DNA from: Halomontanus rarus
GTDB lineage: Archaea > Halobacteriota > Halobacteria > Halobacteriales > Natrialbaceae
DNA: 64,000 bases
Assembly: GCF_017357405.1 (NCBI RefSeq)
Contig: NZ_CP071597.1
Span: forward strand, 1,240,001 to 1,304,000
Direction of reading: 5' to 3'
Both the position numbers and the translations under genes were made by a program. The notes below the pieces were generated by a model that was not told the origin of the DNA, ran no database searches, and saw only the letters and a program-made list of their open reading frames with translations. This document shows positions 54,244 through 63,850 of the stretch, piece after piece (the first letter of the stretch is position 1; every line of letters starts with the position of its first letter).

Positions 54244-54855
54244 CTACCGGTGGTCCTCGACGTGCTGATAGACCGCTCGCTGCAGTCCGTCGGGCCACAG
54301 CGGGTCGACGTGCTCGAGCGGGACGATCGGCTCCGGGAGCTCGTTACCGGTCACGAACGGATCGTCGTCGGTGTCCTCTTCGTCGCCCCACTGCGGTGCG
54401 GAGTAAAGCACGCTCTCGACCTGCGCGAAGGTGAGCGCGTCCGGATCGACGTCGGGCTGGTAATCCACGTCGAAGTTCTCGGTGACCCGCTTCCCGTAGT
54501 CGATGCCCGTCCGTTCGACGACCGCCGTCACGATCGCGTCGTGGTAGCCGATCGTCCCCCGTCCCTCGCCCAGCCGGAACTGCTCGCCGTACTCGCCGTC
54601 GTGTCGCCGGTGGTGAACCCCTCGAGAAAGCGTGTAGGAGTCTTCCGCTCCGTGTCGGTGGCTCGCGCTCTTGCGCGAGACGAAGAAGATGACCTCGTCA
54701 CCGTCAGCGAGGTCCTGTTCGACCATCGGCGGCGCATCGTGTCTCTCGACGGCGTCGTTGACGTCCGCACAGAGCGAACAACACTGTCGGCCCGCGGCCC
54801 ACTCGGGGACCGGCTGGCCCGTGAGATCGGCTTTGATGCGCTCGAGTTCGGCCAT
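54244..54855 (-). CDS. conserved haloarchaeal protein, unknown function
   Basis: This 203-aa soluble acidic protein has a Cys-Cys-x2-Cys cluster (Cys25, Cys26, Cys29) near the N-terminus. Segments DEVIFFVSRKSASHRHGAEDSYTLSRGVHHRRHDGEYGEQF are His/Arg-rich, which is unusual here. Metal binding is possible. The ATG at 54855 is supported by a TATA-like AAAGATACATT about 30 bases upstream. I cannot name a family. Confidence 0.6.
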   Translation of the reverse strand: MAELERIKADLTGQPVPEWAAGRQCCSLCADVNDAVERHDAPPMVEQDLADGDEVIFFVSRKSASHRHGAEDSYTLSRGVHHRRHDGEYGEQFRLGEGRGTIGYHDAIVTAVVERTGIDYGKRVTENFDVDYQPDVDPDALTFAQVESVLYSAPQWGDEEDTDDDPFVTGNELPEPIVPLEHVDPLWPDGLQRAVYQHVEDHR

Positions 54856-55007
54856 TACTGCTGTGAGTCGGGCCGGATGAATGTATCTTTCCCCGGAGCG
54901 TGTCGGCGTCGCGACGGCCGGATTCGCCACGGGACGCGCGCGGAATCGAACCGCGATCGGACTCGCACCAGCGGGCGCATCCTGTTGGAGTTCGGTTCGG
55001 ATTCGGG
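54856..55007. other. gap with a tRNA T-arm-like sequence
   Basis: On the minus strand 54939-54955 forms CGCGG-TTCGATT-CCGCG, a perfect 5-bp stem with a canonical T-loop. No matching acceptor 5' strand or anticodon arm was found within about 100 bases, so I do not call a tRNA. Confidence 0.35.
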
Positions 55008-55208
55008 TCACCCGTCGAGCCGTCCTCGCACACCCGCGAGGGCGACGAGGACGGTCACTGCCGCCGCGGCCAGATACGGATGGCCGACCGCGTACGCCAC
55101 TGCAAACGGCGCGACCGTCAGTCCCAGCGAGACCGTCACGGGGGGAGCCCGGCGCGACGCCGCCGGGTGGTCGTAATCGAGACTCTCGTGGTGTGGTCCG
55201 TCTTTCAT
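55008..55208 (-). CDS. small membrane protein (66 aa)
   Basis: A short frame of 66 codons has a polar N-terminus and one long or two short hydrophobic segments (about 24-62; VTVSLGLTVAPFAVAYAVG, LAAAAVTVLVALAGV), ending in a basic Arg-Gly-Arg. Composition and hydrophobicity look genuine. It is isolated between two tRNA-T-arm-like sequences. Function unknown. Confidence 0.5.
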   Translation of the reverse strand: MKDGPHHESLDYDHPAASRRAPPVTVSLGLTVAPFAVAYAVGHPYLAAAAVTVLVALAGVRGRLDG

Positions 55209-55861
55209 CTGTCGTCATTCCGGTGGCCCGGAGGAGGCGCCGGCGGAGTCGAACCGCCGCTACCAGTGCGCCTCGCAGTGCTGGGTATCGATTCGAGTCT
55301 GAGTGCAGTCGAGTCCGAGCGTGTCATCCCCACGATCACCCACCCGATCGAAACGGTCTCACCGCTCGGAGGGAGTGAGAGACGGAGAACGGGACACGCT
55401 CAGCCCCAGACCCTCGAGGACGGGAAAAATGCTCGCCGTCCGCCGGTCCGATCTCAGGTGGCCCGGACGAACGCGAGTCGAGTTCGCGGAACCGACTGCC
55501 GTCTCCCGCTATCGGAATCGGTGTGCAGAATACCGGCTCGTCCGCTGTCGGCAGCGGCGAGCGTCGGCGGAGTGCGATCGGCAGTCATCGGAATCACCGG
55601 CGTGTACTCTCCCGTGCAGCCGCCAACATGATAGTCATTTTGCAGGATTGTGAACTGTTCGCACGAGGTGCGGTGACAGGCTTCACCGAGACTGAGAGGC
55701 GAGTAGAGCCAGCGGTTTGGTGCGTTCGGCGAGCCCACCGGCCGAGGCGTCCGAGGCTGGAAAACAGATGACCGTACGGGCGTGATGGCGATCGAGAACC
55801 GGACTCGAGGGCGAGGCGCGAACCCGTACTCGCCGTCGGGCGGCGACGACCGACGGGGACC
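55209..55861. other. 650-base gap with a tRNA minihelix-like sequence
   Basis: On the minus strand about 55232-55272 folds as GAGGCGC / GCGCCTC around GGCGG-TTCGACT-CCGCC, an acceptor-plus-T-arm minihelix. No complete tRNA, RNase P RNA or SRP RNA features were recognised. The rest shows no credible reading frame. It may be a decayed region. Confidence 0.4.
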
Positions 55862-57043
55862 TCACCTCGAGACCGGTTCGAGGTCGATCGGATACGCGGT
55901 CAGGTTCTCGTAGCCGTCCTCGGTGACGACCACGAGGTCCTCGATTCGGACGCCGCCGACCGCCGGGTCGTAGACGCCGGGCTCGATCGTGATCACGTGG
56001 CCCGGTTCCAGTTCGCCGCCGGCGGGGGACACGCTCGGCCCCTCGTGGATGTCCAGCCCGACGCCGTGACCCGTGCTGTGGATGAACCCGGTCTCCGCCG
56101 CCGGGTTCGTCCGTCGCGTCTCGAACCCGGCGTCCTCGAGGACGTCACAGGTCGCGTCGTGGACGTCCGCACCCGTCACGCCGGCTTCGACCGTCTCGAG
56201 CGCAGCCTCGAACGCCTCGTGAGTCGCGTCGTACCGCCGGCGCATCTCGTCGGTCGGCTCGCCGCGGACGAACGTCCGGGTCATGTCCCCGAAGTACTTC
56301 GTCTCCTTGTCCCGCGGGAAGATGTCGATCACGATGAGTTCGTCGGCCTCGAGCGGACCGCTCCCCCTGTCGTGGGGATCGGCCCCGTCGGCACCGCAGG
56401 CGACGATGGTGTCGTCGAGCGAGCAGCCGTGTCGAAGGAGCGTCACCTCGATCTCCTCTTTGACGCGCTCGCTGGTGAGCGGCTCCCCGCCGGCGACGAG
56501 CACGCCGTCTTCGACGTCAGCGTCGGCGATCAGCGACTCGGCGACGGCCATCGCCTCCTGGTTGGCCCGCTGGGTCTCGCCGATGTGCCCGATCTCCTCG
56601 TCGGTTTTCATCGCGCGGATCTGTCCGACGATGTCGTCCGTTTCGACGGTCACCGAGACACCCTGATCGCGAAGCCCGTCCGCCGTCCCCGTCGGGAAGG
56701 ATCGCGGGACGCCGATCGATTCGACGCCGTGATCCTCGAGGAACCGGGCGAGACATCGAACGCCGCCCTCGTAGGGCCCGTACTCCCCGAGAAGCGACTG
56801 GAAGTCGTACTCGGCGCGTCTCGAGACGGTGTCCGCGTCGGCGTCCTTTTTCGCGCGGCCGTACTCGAGGCCGGAGACGAGCAGGTGCGTCTCCTCTGGC
56901 GTCACCAGCGTCTGGTAGGGATCCGGCGCGTCGAACCCGGAGAGGTACCGCTGGTCGGAGTCGGTCGCGTCGTCGTCGACGAGGTAGCCGTCGAGGTCTT
57001 CGTCCGTGAGGTAGTCGCGAAGTCGCGAGAGGTCGACGTCCAT
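55862..57043 (-). CDS. Xaa-Pro aminopeptidase-like M24 metallopeptidase
   Basis: This 393-aa protein has an N-terminal creatinase-like domain (about 1-130) and a pita-bread M24 domain. Metal ligands are visible in order: Asp in VIDIFPRD, Asp in GDMTRTF, His in STGHGVGLDIHEG, Glu in ITIEPGVY and Glu in VRIEDLVVV. All five are present, so it should be an active Xaa-Pro dipeptidase or aminopeptidase. The ATG at 57043 was chosen over an upstream frame because MDVDLSRLRDYL is family-like. Divergent from aroA. Confidence 0.88.
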   Translation of the reverse strand: MDVDLSRLRDYLTDEDLDGYLVDDDATDSDQRYLSGFDAPDPYQTLVTPEETHLLVSGLEYGRAKKDADADTVSRRAEYDFQSLLGEYGPYEGGVRCLARFLEDHGVESIGVPRSFPTGTADGLRDQGVSVTVETDDIVGQIRAMKTDEEIGHIGETQRANQEAMAVAESLIADADVEDGVLVAGGEPLTSERVKEEIEVTLLRHGCSLDDTIVACGADGADPHDRGSGPLEADELIVIDIFPRDKETKYFGDMTRTFVRGEPTDEMRRRYDATHEAFEAALETVEAGVTGADVHDATCDVLEDAGFETRRTNPAAETGFIHSTGHGVGLDIHEGPSVSPAGGELEPGHVITIEPGVYDPAVGGVRIEDLVVVTEDGYENLTAYPIDLEPVSR

Positions 57044-57150
57044 ACCTCCGTGTGTGCGGGCGGGAAGTATAATGACGATGATTGGGGCGAGACCGCGGGT
57101 GGGCAATAGGTACCGATATCGGTATAGGGTGGCCGTCCGACAGGGCCGGT

Positions 57151-58452
57151 ATGGACGTCACTATCTCACCGTCTCGCGTCAGCGGCGGGGCACAGGCACC
57201 GCCCTCGAAGAGCTACACCCACCGGGCGATCCTCGCCGCGGGCTACGCCGACGGCGCACTCGTCTACGACGCCCTCTGGAGCGCGGACACGCGCGCGACC
57301 GCGGGGGCCGTCACGGCCTTCGGCGGCGACGTCAGTCGAGACGTCGCCGACGGCCACCTCACGGTCGACGGCTTCGGCGGCCGACCCGAGGTCCCCGCTG
57401 ACGTGATCGACTGCGACAACAGCGGCACCACGATGCGACTGGTCACCGCGACGTCGGCGCTGGCCGACGGCACGACCGTCCTCACCGGCGACGCATCCCT
57501 CCGATCGCGTCCGCAGGGGCCACTGCTCGAGGCCATTCGAGACCTCGGCGGCGAGGCCAAGAGCACCAGAGGAAACGGCCAGGCGCCGCTCGTCGTCACC
57601 GGCCCCGTCTCCGGCGGTCCCGTCTCGATCCCCGGCGACGTCTCCTCGCAGTACATCTCCGCGCTCCTGATGGCCGGCGCCGTCACCGAGGAGGGAATCG
57701 ACATCGAACTCGAGACACAACTCAAGTCCGCCCCCTACGTCGACGTCACCATCGAGGTGCTCGCTGACTTCGGCGTCGAGGCCGAACACACCGACGAAGG
57801 CTTCGCGGTCGCTGGCGGCCAGTCCTACGACCCAGCCGACGGCGAGTACCACGTCCCCGGCGACTTCTCCTCGATCTCCTACCTGCTGGCCGCCGGCGCC
57901 GTCGCCGGCGACGATACGGTCCGCGTTAACGGCGCTTACCCGAGCGCGCAGGGTGACAGCGCCATCGTCGAGATCTTAGAGCGCATGGGCGCCGAGATCG
58001 ACTGGCACCGCGAGGACGGCGTGATCGAGATTTCACGCTCCAATCTCGAGGGGATCGAGGTCTCCGTCGAGGATACGCCCGACCTGCTGCCGACGATCGC
58101 GACCCTCGGCGCGGTCGCCGACGGTGATACCCACATCACGAACGCCGAGCACGTCCGGTTCAAGGAAACCGACCGCGTGAGCGCGATGGCCGACGAACTG
58201 GGCAAGATGGGCGTCGAGACCACGGAGGAGCGAGATTCGCTGACGATCCACGGCGACGACTCGAGTCTCTCGGGTGCCGCGGTCGACGGCCGCGGCGACC
58301 ATCGGATCGTCATGTCGCTGGCGATCGCCGCCCTCGTCGCCGACGGCGAGACGACCATCGCCGGCGCCGAGCACGTCGACGTCTCGTTCCCCGGCTTCTT
58401 CGAGATGCTCGGCGGCATGGGCGTCGACCACGACCTCGAGCGCCGCGACTGA
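57151..58452 (+). CDS. aroA: 3-phosphoshikimate 1-carboxyvinyltransferase
   Basis: This 433-aa EPSP synthase joins shikimate-3-phosphate and phosphoenolpyruvate. Signature residues include Lys20 in [19 protein letters not shown] (about 90-98), the SRPQGPLLE loop and RFKETDR near the C-terminus (about 334-340). The length is typical of archaeal AroA. The ATG at 57151 directly precedes the conserved N-terminus. The next gene starts 120 bases downstream; the divergent peptidase leaves 107 bases for both promoters. Confidence 0.95.
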   Translation: MDVTISPSRVSGGAQAPPSKSYTHRAILAAGYADGALVYDALWSADTRATAGAVTAFGGDVSRDVADGHLTVDGFGGRPEVPADVIDCDNSGTTMRLVTATSALADGTTVLTGDASLRSRPQGPLLEAIRDLGGEAKSTRGNGQAPLVVTGPVSGGPVSIPGDVSSQYISALLMAGAVTEEGIDIELETQLKSAPYVDVTIEVLADFGVEAEHTDEGFAVAGGQSYDPADGEYHVPGDFSSISYLLAAGAVAGDDTVRVNGAYPSAQGDSAIVEILERMGAEIDWHREDGVIEISRSNLEGIEVSVEDTPDLLPTIATLGAVADGDTHITNAEHVRFKETDRVSAMADELGKMGVETTEERDSLTIHGDDSSLSGAAVDGRGDHRIVMSLAIAALVADGETTIAGAEHVDVSFPGFFEMLGGMGVDHDLERRD

Positions 58453-58572
58453 GACGCTCGAACGGCGACGGAGACCGCTGGTCGGCGGTTCGTCGTCGGT
58501 ACCGTCACTCGATGAGACATCGCGAACTGTCCGACCGCCGGAATTACTTCACCCGACGGCGAAGGGCAGACC

Positions 58573-59856
58573 GTGCTCAGAACCGACCTCGAGGCCGACC
58601 TCCGCGAGCGCCGGACGGAGGACGGCTTCCTCTTCCCAGCCTACGAGGACTACTGCTTCTCGAACGTTCCCGATACCGTTCGGCGGGTGCTCGCTCCCGA
58701 CGGGGGTCAAGATCGAGATCGAACCGATTCCGACGCGCGCCGTCCCCTCCCGGACGACGTTCTCGGTGGTCGCCGGGACGAGACCGCCGACGTCGACCGC
58801 GTCGTCGTCTTCCTGATCGACGGCTTCGGCTTCGAGGGGTGGAAGCGACTGACCGCGACGAACCCGCTCCTCGAACGCATCACCGAACGGGGGACGGTGA
58901 CCCCGTTGACGTCGATCTACCCCTCCGAGACCGCGGCGGCGATCACGACGTTTCACACGGGAACCCAGCCCGCAGAACACGGCGTGATCGGATGGAACGT
59001 CTACGAGCCGTCCGTCGATACCGAGTTCGAGGTGTTGCCCTTCCGGACCAAAGACGGCGAGGAGCCGCCGCTCGACCGCGCGGACGTCTCGGAGTGCGAG
59101 CCGATCTATCCCGACCTCCGGGAGAAGGGCGTCGACTGCCGCCACGTCGTCCCGTTCGAAACGACTGAAGACGGCGCGACATGCCACACCTACGACACCG
59201 AAGACCTCACCTCGTTCGTCGGGTCGGTCGGTGAGGCTACTCGGGCGGCGCGGACGCCGTCGTACCTCTACGGCTACCTCCCCCACGTCGATCACGCGAG
59301 TCACGAACACGGGACGCGCTCGGAGACGTACGCGAAGACTGTCGCCGAGGTCTGCGAGGCGCTCGAGCGAGCGCTCGACGTCCTCGAGGAGTCGACGGAG
59401 GAGGACGAACGGACGCTGGTCGTGTTCACCGCCGATCACGGCCACGTCGACACTGATCCCGAACGGAACGTCGACCTCGAGTCGATCGATGCGTTGACCG
59501 ACAACCTCGCCCGGCGGGCGAACGGCGACCCGATCCGCTTCGCCGGGAGCCCGCGGAACGTTCACCTGCACCTGCGTGACGGGACCGTCGAGACGGTCGC
59601 CGACGAACTGGGGACCCTCGACGCGCGCGTCTTTCCGCGAGAGACGGCGCTCGACCGCGGTCTGTTCGGCGACCGCGACCCCGGTGAGGCGATCCGCCGA
59701 CGCGTCGGCGACCTCGTCTGCACCCACCGCGACCTGGGTCTCTGGTACGGCGCCGAGAGCGACGAACTCGAACTGATCGGGATGCACGGCGGGCTCCACC
59801 CCGACGAGATGCTCGTCCCGTTCGCCGCCGTCGACCTCGAGGCCCTACGCGAATGA
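58573..59856 (+). CDS. alkaline-phosphatase-superfamily phosphodiesterase-like protein
   Basis: This 427-aa protein (GTG start) belongs to the type I phosphodiesterase/nucleotide pyrophosphatase group. It has the first metal Asp in VVFLIDGFGF (about 76-85), the nucleophile Thr/Ser region YPSETAAAITTFHTG, then HVDHASHEHG and FTADHGHVD metal motifs. Substrate could be a nucleotide or phospho-sugar or a phosphonate. An Arg/Asp/Gly low-complexity insertion (about 42-70) follows a conserved N-terminus. No signal peptide, so cytoplasmic. Confidence 0.8.
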   Translation: MLRTDLEADLRERRTEDGFLFPAYEDYCFSNVPDTVRRVLAPDGGQDRDRTDSDARRPLPDDVLGGRRDETADVDRVVVFLIDGFGFEGWKRLTATNPLLERITERGTVTPLTSIYPSETAAAITTFHTGTQPAEHGVIGWNVYEPSVDTEFEVLPFRTKDGEEPPLDRADVSECEPIYPDLREKGVDCRHVVPFETTEDGATCHTYDTEDLTSFVGSVGEATRAARTPSYLYGYLPHVDHASHEHGTRSETYAKTVAEVCEALERALDVLEESTEEDERTLVVFTADHGHVDTDPERNVDLESIDALTDNLARRANGDPIRFAGSPRNVHLHLRDGTVETVADELGTLDARVFPRETALDRGLFGDRDPGEAIRRRVGDLVCTHRDLGLWYGAESDELELIGMHGGLHPDEMLVPFAAVDLEALRE

Positions 59857-59916
59857 GCGGACTCGAGCGACTCGCACACCGCCCCTGTTTTACCCTCGAC
59901 GACCCTACCGACGCGC

Positions 59917-61005
59917 ATGGCAACCGGTCCTGCGACGTGGGACTACCGCAACACCCATCACGACGACTTCGGGCGAACGCACTTCCGCCGGTACGGTGAC
60001 GGCCTCGTCTCGAGTCTCGGCCTCGGCACCTACCTCGGTGAGCCGACCGATACCGTCGACGAGGGCTACGAAGACGCGATCCTGGAAGCCCTCGAGCGCG
60101 GCTGTAACGTCCTCGATACGGCGATCAACTACCGCTGTCAGCGCAGCGAGCGCGTGATCGGCCGCGCGCTCGAGGAGAGCGACGTCGACCGGGACGCGGT
60201 CCTCGTCGCGACCAAGGGCGGGTTCGTCCCCTTCGACGGCGAGCGACCCGACGACCCCGGTCGGTACGTCAAGGAGGAGTACGTCGACACCGGCCTCGTC
60301 GACCGCGACGGCCTCGTGATGGGGAGCCACTGCATCGCCCCCGACTACGTCGAGGACCAACTCGAGCGCTCGCTCGCGAACCTCGACCTCGAGACGATCG
60401 ATCTCTACTACGTTCACAACCCCGAGACTCAGCTCCGCGAGCGCTCACGGGAGGCGGTCTACGACCAACTCGAGGAGACGTTCGTCAGGCTCGAGGAGCG
60501 CGCCGCCGCGGGCGACATCGGCCACTACGGCGTGGCCACGTGGGACGCCTTCCGCGTTCCGCAGGACCACCCTTCCTACCTGTCGCTGCCGGCCGTCGTC
60601 GAGCGCGCTCGCGCCGCCGCGACGGAGGCCGAGACGGGCGGGACGCACTTCCGGGCGATCCAGCTGCCGTTCAACGTGGCGATGGCGGACGCGTTCACGG
60701 TCGAGGCCCACGAGACGCCGACCGGCGCCAAATCCGCGCTCTGGTTCGCCGCCGACGCCGGACTGAACGTCTTTACGAGCGCGAGCATCGCGCAGGGCGA
60801 CCTCGCTCGAGACATCCCGGAGGACGTCGCCGCTCGGCTGAACGGCGAGACGACGGTCCAGCGGTCGATCAACTTCGCGCGATCGGCGCCGGGGGTGACG
60901 TCGTCACTGGTCGGCATGAGCGACCCGACGCACGTCAGGGAGAACGTTGCGGCCTGCGAGTACGACCCGCTGGGAGCCGAGGCGTTCGACGCGGTCTTCG
61001 AATAG
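59917..61005 (+). CDS. aldo/keto reductase
   Basis: This 362-aa (beta/alpha)8 NADPH-dependent oxidoreductase has the catalytic tetrad Asp67, Tyr72 (DTAINYRCQ), Lys100 (VATKGG) and His167 (YYVHNPE). An unusual extra loop (about 104-140; FDGERPDDPGRYVKE) follows the Lys strand. The substrate is unknown. It ends 4 bases from the convergent zinc-finger gene, so the two transcripts must overlap. Confidence 0.88.
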   Translation: MATGPATWDYRNTHHDDFGRTHFRRYGDGLVSSLGLGTYLGEPTDTVDEGYEDAILEALERGCNVLDTAINYRCQRSERVIGRALEESDVDRDAVLVATKGGFVPFDGERPDDPGRYVKEEYVDTGLVDRDGLVMGSHCIAPDYVEDQLERSLANLDLETIDLYYVHNPETQLRERSREAVYDQLEETFVRLEERAAAGDIGHYGVATWDAFRVPQDHPSYLSLPAVVERARAAATEAETGGTHFRAIQLPFNVAMADAFTVEAHETPTGAKSALWFAADAGLNVFTSASIAQGDLARDIPEDVAARLNGETTVQRSINFARSAPGVTSSLVGMSDPTHVRENVAACEYDPLGAEAFDAVFE

Positions 61006-61009
61006 TCGA

Positions 61010-61180
61010 TTAGCGCAGTTCCTTCCACTCCTCGCCGCAGTCGGGACAGATCCGGATCGTCGTGATCGTGTCCGGGTCGTTCTTCGTCTTCAGCGCCTTC
61101 CCGCACTCGGCACAGGTGACCCGTTCGTAGGTGTCCTTGTCGAGTTCTCCGTCTCGAAGGGCCTTCCGGACTGATTTCAT
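61010..61180 (-). CDS. HVO_0758-family zinc finger protein (56 aa)
   Basis: A 56-codon frame starting Met-Lys-Ser-Val-Arg-Lys-Ala-Leu-Arg has two CxxC pairs (Cys-Ala-Glu-Cys and Cys-Pro-Asp-Cys), ending EEWKELR. This matches the haloarchaeal HVO_0758 small zinc-finger family. The role is undefined. It is convergent with the aldo/keto reductase and divergent from the MFS transporter. Confidence 0.85.
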   Translation of the reverse strand: MKSVRKALRDGELDKDTYERVTCAECGKALKTKNDPDTITTIRICPDCGEEWKELR

Positions 61181-61299
61181 GTTCGCTCCTTACGAAGGTG
61201 GGGGAGAAAAAGACAGGGGTCGATCGATGACGTTCATTTCGTTCGAACAGTTCTATTTCGATTCGAAAGTGTTGAAACCGATCGAACGCAAGAACGGCT

Positions 61300-62514
61300 A
61301 TGGAGACGGCGACTCGAGGCGTCGACGGACGAACGAAGGTGTTCGGTTCGCTGTGTACGCTCGTCTTTCTCGTCAACATCGGACGCCTCGTCTACGCGCC
61401 ACTTCTCGAGCCGTTTCGGACCATCTTCGCCGCCAGTACGGCCGAGATCGGGCTGCTGGCGACGCTGGCATGGATCGGGAGTACCGTCCCTCGCCTGCCG
61501 ACCGGCTACCTGCTCACGAAGTTCCCCCGTCACACGCTCGTGTCCTGGAGCGGCATCGTCCTGGCAGGGTCGTCGCTGTTCGCGGCGAGCGCCCGGTCGC
61601 TGGAGATGCTGTCCGTCGGCGCGTTGCTCATGGGGGTCGCCAGCGGCGTCTACTTCGTGGCGGCGAACCCGCTGGTGAGCGAACTGTTTCCGGAGCGAGT
61701 CGGTCGAGTCATCGGCATCCACGGCGTCGCGTCCCAGATCGCCGCGGTACTCGCGCCCGTGATCGTCGGCGTCGTCTTCGCGATCACGGTGTGGCCGCTG
61801 GCCGCCTGGCGCGTCATCTTCCTGCTGATCGCACTCGCCACGGCGATTTCGACGATCGCCTTCTACGTGCTGGCCAGACGAACGACGCTTCCCGACGCCG
61901 GCGGGACGGACCGCAACCTGCGGGTCGCGTTCCGGGCGAACTGGCGGCTCATCGTGACGGCGGTCGCGCTGGTCGGGTTCATCGGACTGGTCTGGAACGC
62001 CCTGTTCAACCTGTACGGAACCTATCTCGTGGAGACGAAGGGGATCTCCGAGAGCGTCGCGCTGACCCTGTTGACCGTCATGTTCGCGACCGGCATCCCC
62101 GCCTTCTGGTTCACCGGGAACCTCGCCGATCGGCTCCCGTTCGTCCCGCTCTTGCTCGCGATCACCGCCGGGTTCGCCGTCTGCCTGTTCGCGCTCACCG
62201 TCGTCGACTCCCTGCTCGGCGTGATCGCCGTGAGCGCGGTGACGGGGTTCGTCATCCACGGGCTCTTCCCCGTCTCGGACACCTACGTCCTCGCCTCGCT
62301 GTCGGACGACCACCGCGGGAGCGGCTACGCCATCTTCAGCGCTACGATGATGCCCTTCCACGCGGTCGGCCCCTACCTCGTCGGGAGCCTCGTCGACTTC
62401 GGCGTCGGCTTCGACGAGGTCTTTCGAGGGTTCGTCCTGATCCTGCTCGCGACCGTCGTCGTCCTCTGGGCGCTCTCGACGACCGGTCGGCTCCCCGCCG
62501 GTGCGAACGACTGA
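61300..62514 (+). CDS. MFS transporter
   Basis: This 404-aa membrane protein has about 12 predicted helices in two six-helix halves, with a charged central loop (about 190-205; RRTTLPDAGGTDRN). The MFS loop 2-3 motif is degenerate (PTGYLLTKFPRHT). The substrate is unknown. It may be expressed from the 119-base gap it shares with the divergent zinc-finger gene. Confidence 0.85.
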   Translation: METATRGVDGRTKVFGSLCTLVFLVNIGRLVYAPLLEPFRTIFAASTAEIGLLATLAWIGSTVPRLPTGYLLTKFPRHTLVSWSGIVLAGSSLFAASARSLEMLSVGALLMGVASGVYFVAANPLVSELFPERVGRVIGIHGVASQIAAVLAPVIVGVVFAITVWPLAAWRVIFLLIALATAISTIAFYVLARRTTLPDAGGTDRNLRVAFRANWRLIVTAVALVGFIGLVWNALFNLYGTYLVETKGISESVALTLLTVMFATGIPAFWFTGNLADRLPFVPLLLAITAGFAVCLFALTVVDSLLGVIAVSAVTGFVIHGLFPVSDTYVLASLSDDHRGSGYAIFSATMMPFHAVGPYLVGSLVDFGVGFDEVFRGFVLILLATVVVLWALSTTGRLPAGAND

Positions 62515-62645
62515 CTGCGGCGGCAGACGCGGACACGGCGATAGCCACCGAGCACGACCGGTGACGGCCGCTGAACCGTAGAACGACCGGCGAACGCTTC
62601 GCCGCAGTCGTCGCCGTTTTCACGCTCCGCTCGAAGAACCTACTG

Positions 62646-63746
62646 ATGGAGTACACCCAGGAGCGGATCGCGACGCTCCACCAGCTCACGGGGACGCCGC
62701 CCGACCTCGGCCCGGACGGCCGCATCGTCGACGACACCGCCGTCGTCGTCCCGATGACCGACCGCGAGCACGCGAGCCTCGCCGCCGAACGCGTCCTCAC
62801 CGAACTCGAGGCCGTCGACCCCGCCTACGTCTTCGTCCCCGTCCGCGCCGCACCCGAGCGGATCGGCCCGTTTCGCGAGTGGCTCGAGTCCTTCGATCTC
62901 TCGCTGTCCGTCCTCTGGTGTAACGCCCCCGCCGTCGAGGACCTCCTCGTCGAGGCCGGGTTGGCCAACGGCTTCGGGAAGGGGCGGGACGTCTGGCTCG
63001 CGCTCGGTCCCGCCGCCGCGGCCTGCGAGTACGTCGTCGTCCACGACGCCGACGCCAGCAGCTACGAGGCCGCACACGTCTCCCGCCTGCTCGCACCCCT
63101 CACCATGGGCTTCGACTTCTCGAAGGGCTACTACGCCCGCGTCGAGAACGGCCGCCTCTACGGCCGCCTGTTCCGACTGTTCTACGAGCCGCTGCTGCGC
63201 GCGCTGGAGGACGCCCACGACGCCCCGATCCTCGACTACCTCGGCTCCTTCCGCTACGCGCTCGCGGGCGAGTTCGCGATGACCGCGGACCTCGCTCACC
63301 GACTTCGCGCGCCCCGAGCGTGGGGACTCGAAGTCGGCACCCTCGGCGACGCCTTCGCCCACGCCGGGCTCGACGGCACCGCACAGGTCGACCTCGGTCG
63401 TCACGAACACGATCACCGCTCGGTCGGCGGCGACACCGGCCTCGAGGGGATGAGTCGGGAGGTCGCGGCCACGCTGTTGGGCGTCCTCGAGGAGGGCGGC
63501 GTCGACCCCGACTACGGGACGCTGCCGGACCGGTACCGCGAGTCCGGTCGACGGTTGATCGAGCAGTACCGCGCCGACGCCCGGTTCAACGGCCTCGCGT
63601 ACGACGCCGCCGCCGAACGCGAGCAGGTCGACCGCTACGCCGACTCGATCCGGCCGCCCGAGGAGGACCGGCGACTACCGCCGTGGACCGACGCCCCGTT
63701 CGCCCCCGAGACGGTCCGGACCGCGGCGACGCCGTGGCTCGAGTGA
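62646..63746 (+). CDS. glucosyl-3-phosphoglycerate synthase-like glycosyltransferase
   Basis: This 366-aa GT-A-type glycosyltransferase has the metal-binding Asp134-Ala-Asp136 in VVVHDADAS. An acceptor region KGYYARVENGRLYGRLFRLFYEPL (about 159-182) and LAGEFAM (about 204-210) follow, as in GpgS/GT81-type synthases of glucosylglycerate. That would suggest synthesis of an organic osmolyte precursor, notable in a salt-in halophile. A different sugar or acceptor is possible; no phosphatase gene lies directly next to it. Confidence 0.7.
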   Translation: MEYTQERIATLHQLTGTPPDLGPDGRIVDDTAVVVPMTDREHASLAAERVLTELEAVDPAYVFVPVRAAPERIGPFREWLESFDLSLSVLWCNAPAVEDLLVEAGLANGFGKGRDVWLALGPAAAACEYVVVHDADASSYEAAHVSRLLAPLTMGFDFSKGYYARVENGRLYGRLFRLFYEPLLRALEDAHDAPILDYLGSFRYALAGEFAMTADLAHRLRAPRAWGLEVGTLGDAFAHAGLDGTAQVDLGRHEHDHRSVGGDTGLEGMSREVAATLLGVLEEGGVDPDYGTLPDRYRESGRRLIEQYRADARFNGLAYDAAAEREQVDRYADSIRPPEEDRRLPPWTDAPFAPETVRTAATPWLE

Positions 63747-63850
63747 ATTCGACCGACGGCGGGGCCTCTCGCGATCTCACTCGCAACGATGGTCCGGATG
63801 CGGGACGACGGCTCACAAGACTAATCCGACCTCGTACCGTTTGCCGTCGC

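Noticed and set aside
55232-55310. Complete tRNA gene on the minus strand
   Set aside because: The T-arm is perfect, but no 5' acceptor strand, D-arm or anticodon arm of the right spacing exists; I keep it only as a T-arm-like observation.
54900-55631. 243-codon plus-strand frame in the gene-poor region
   Set aside because: Its composition is Arg/Pro/Ser-rich without any acidic bias or motif. GC-rich non-coding DNA readily gives such open frames.
55380-55800. RNase P or SRP RNA in the 650-base gap
   Set aside because: I looked for the conserved core motifs of both RNAs on each strand and found none.
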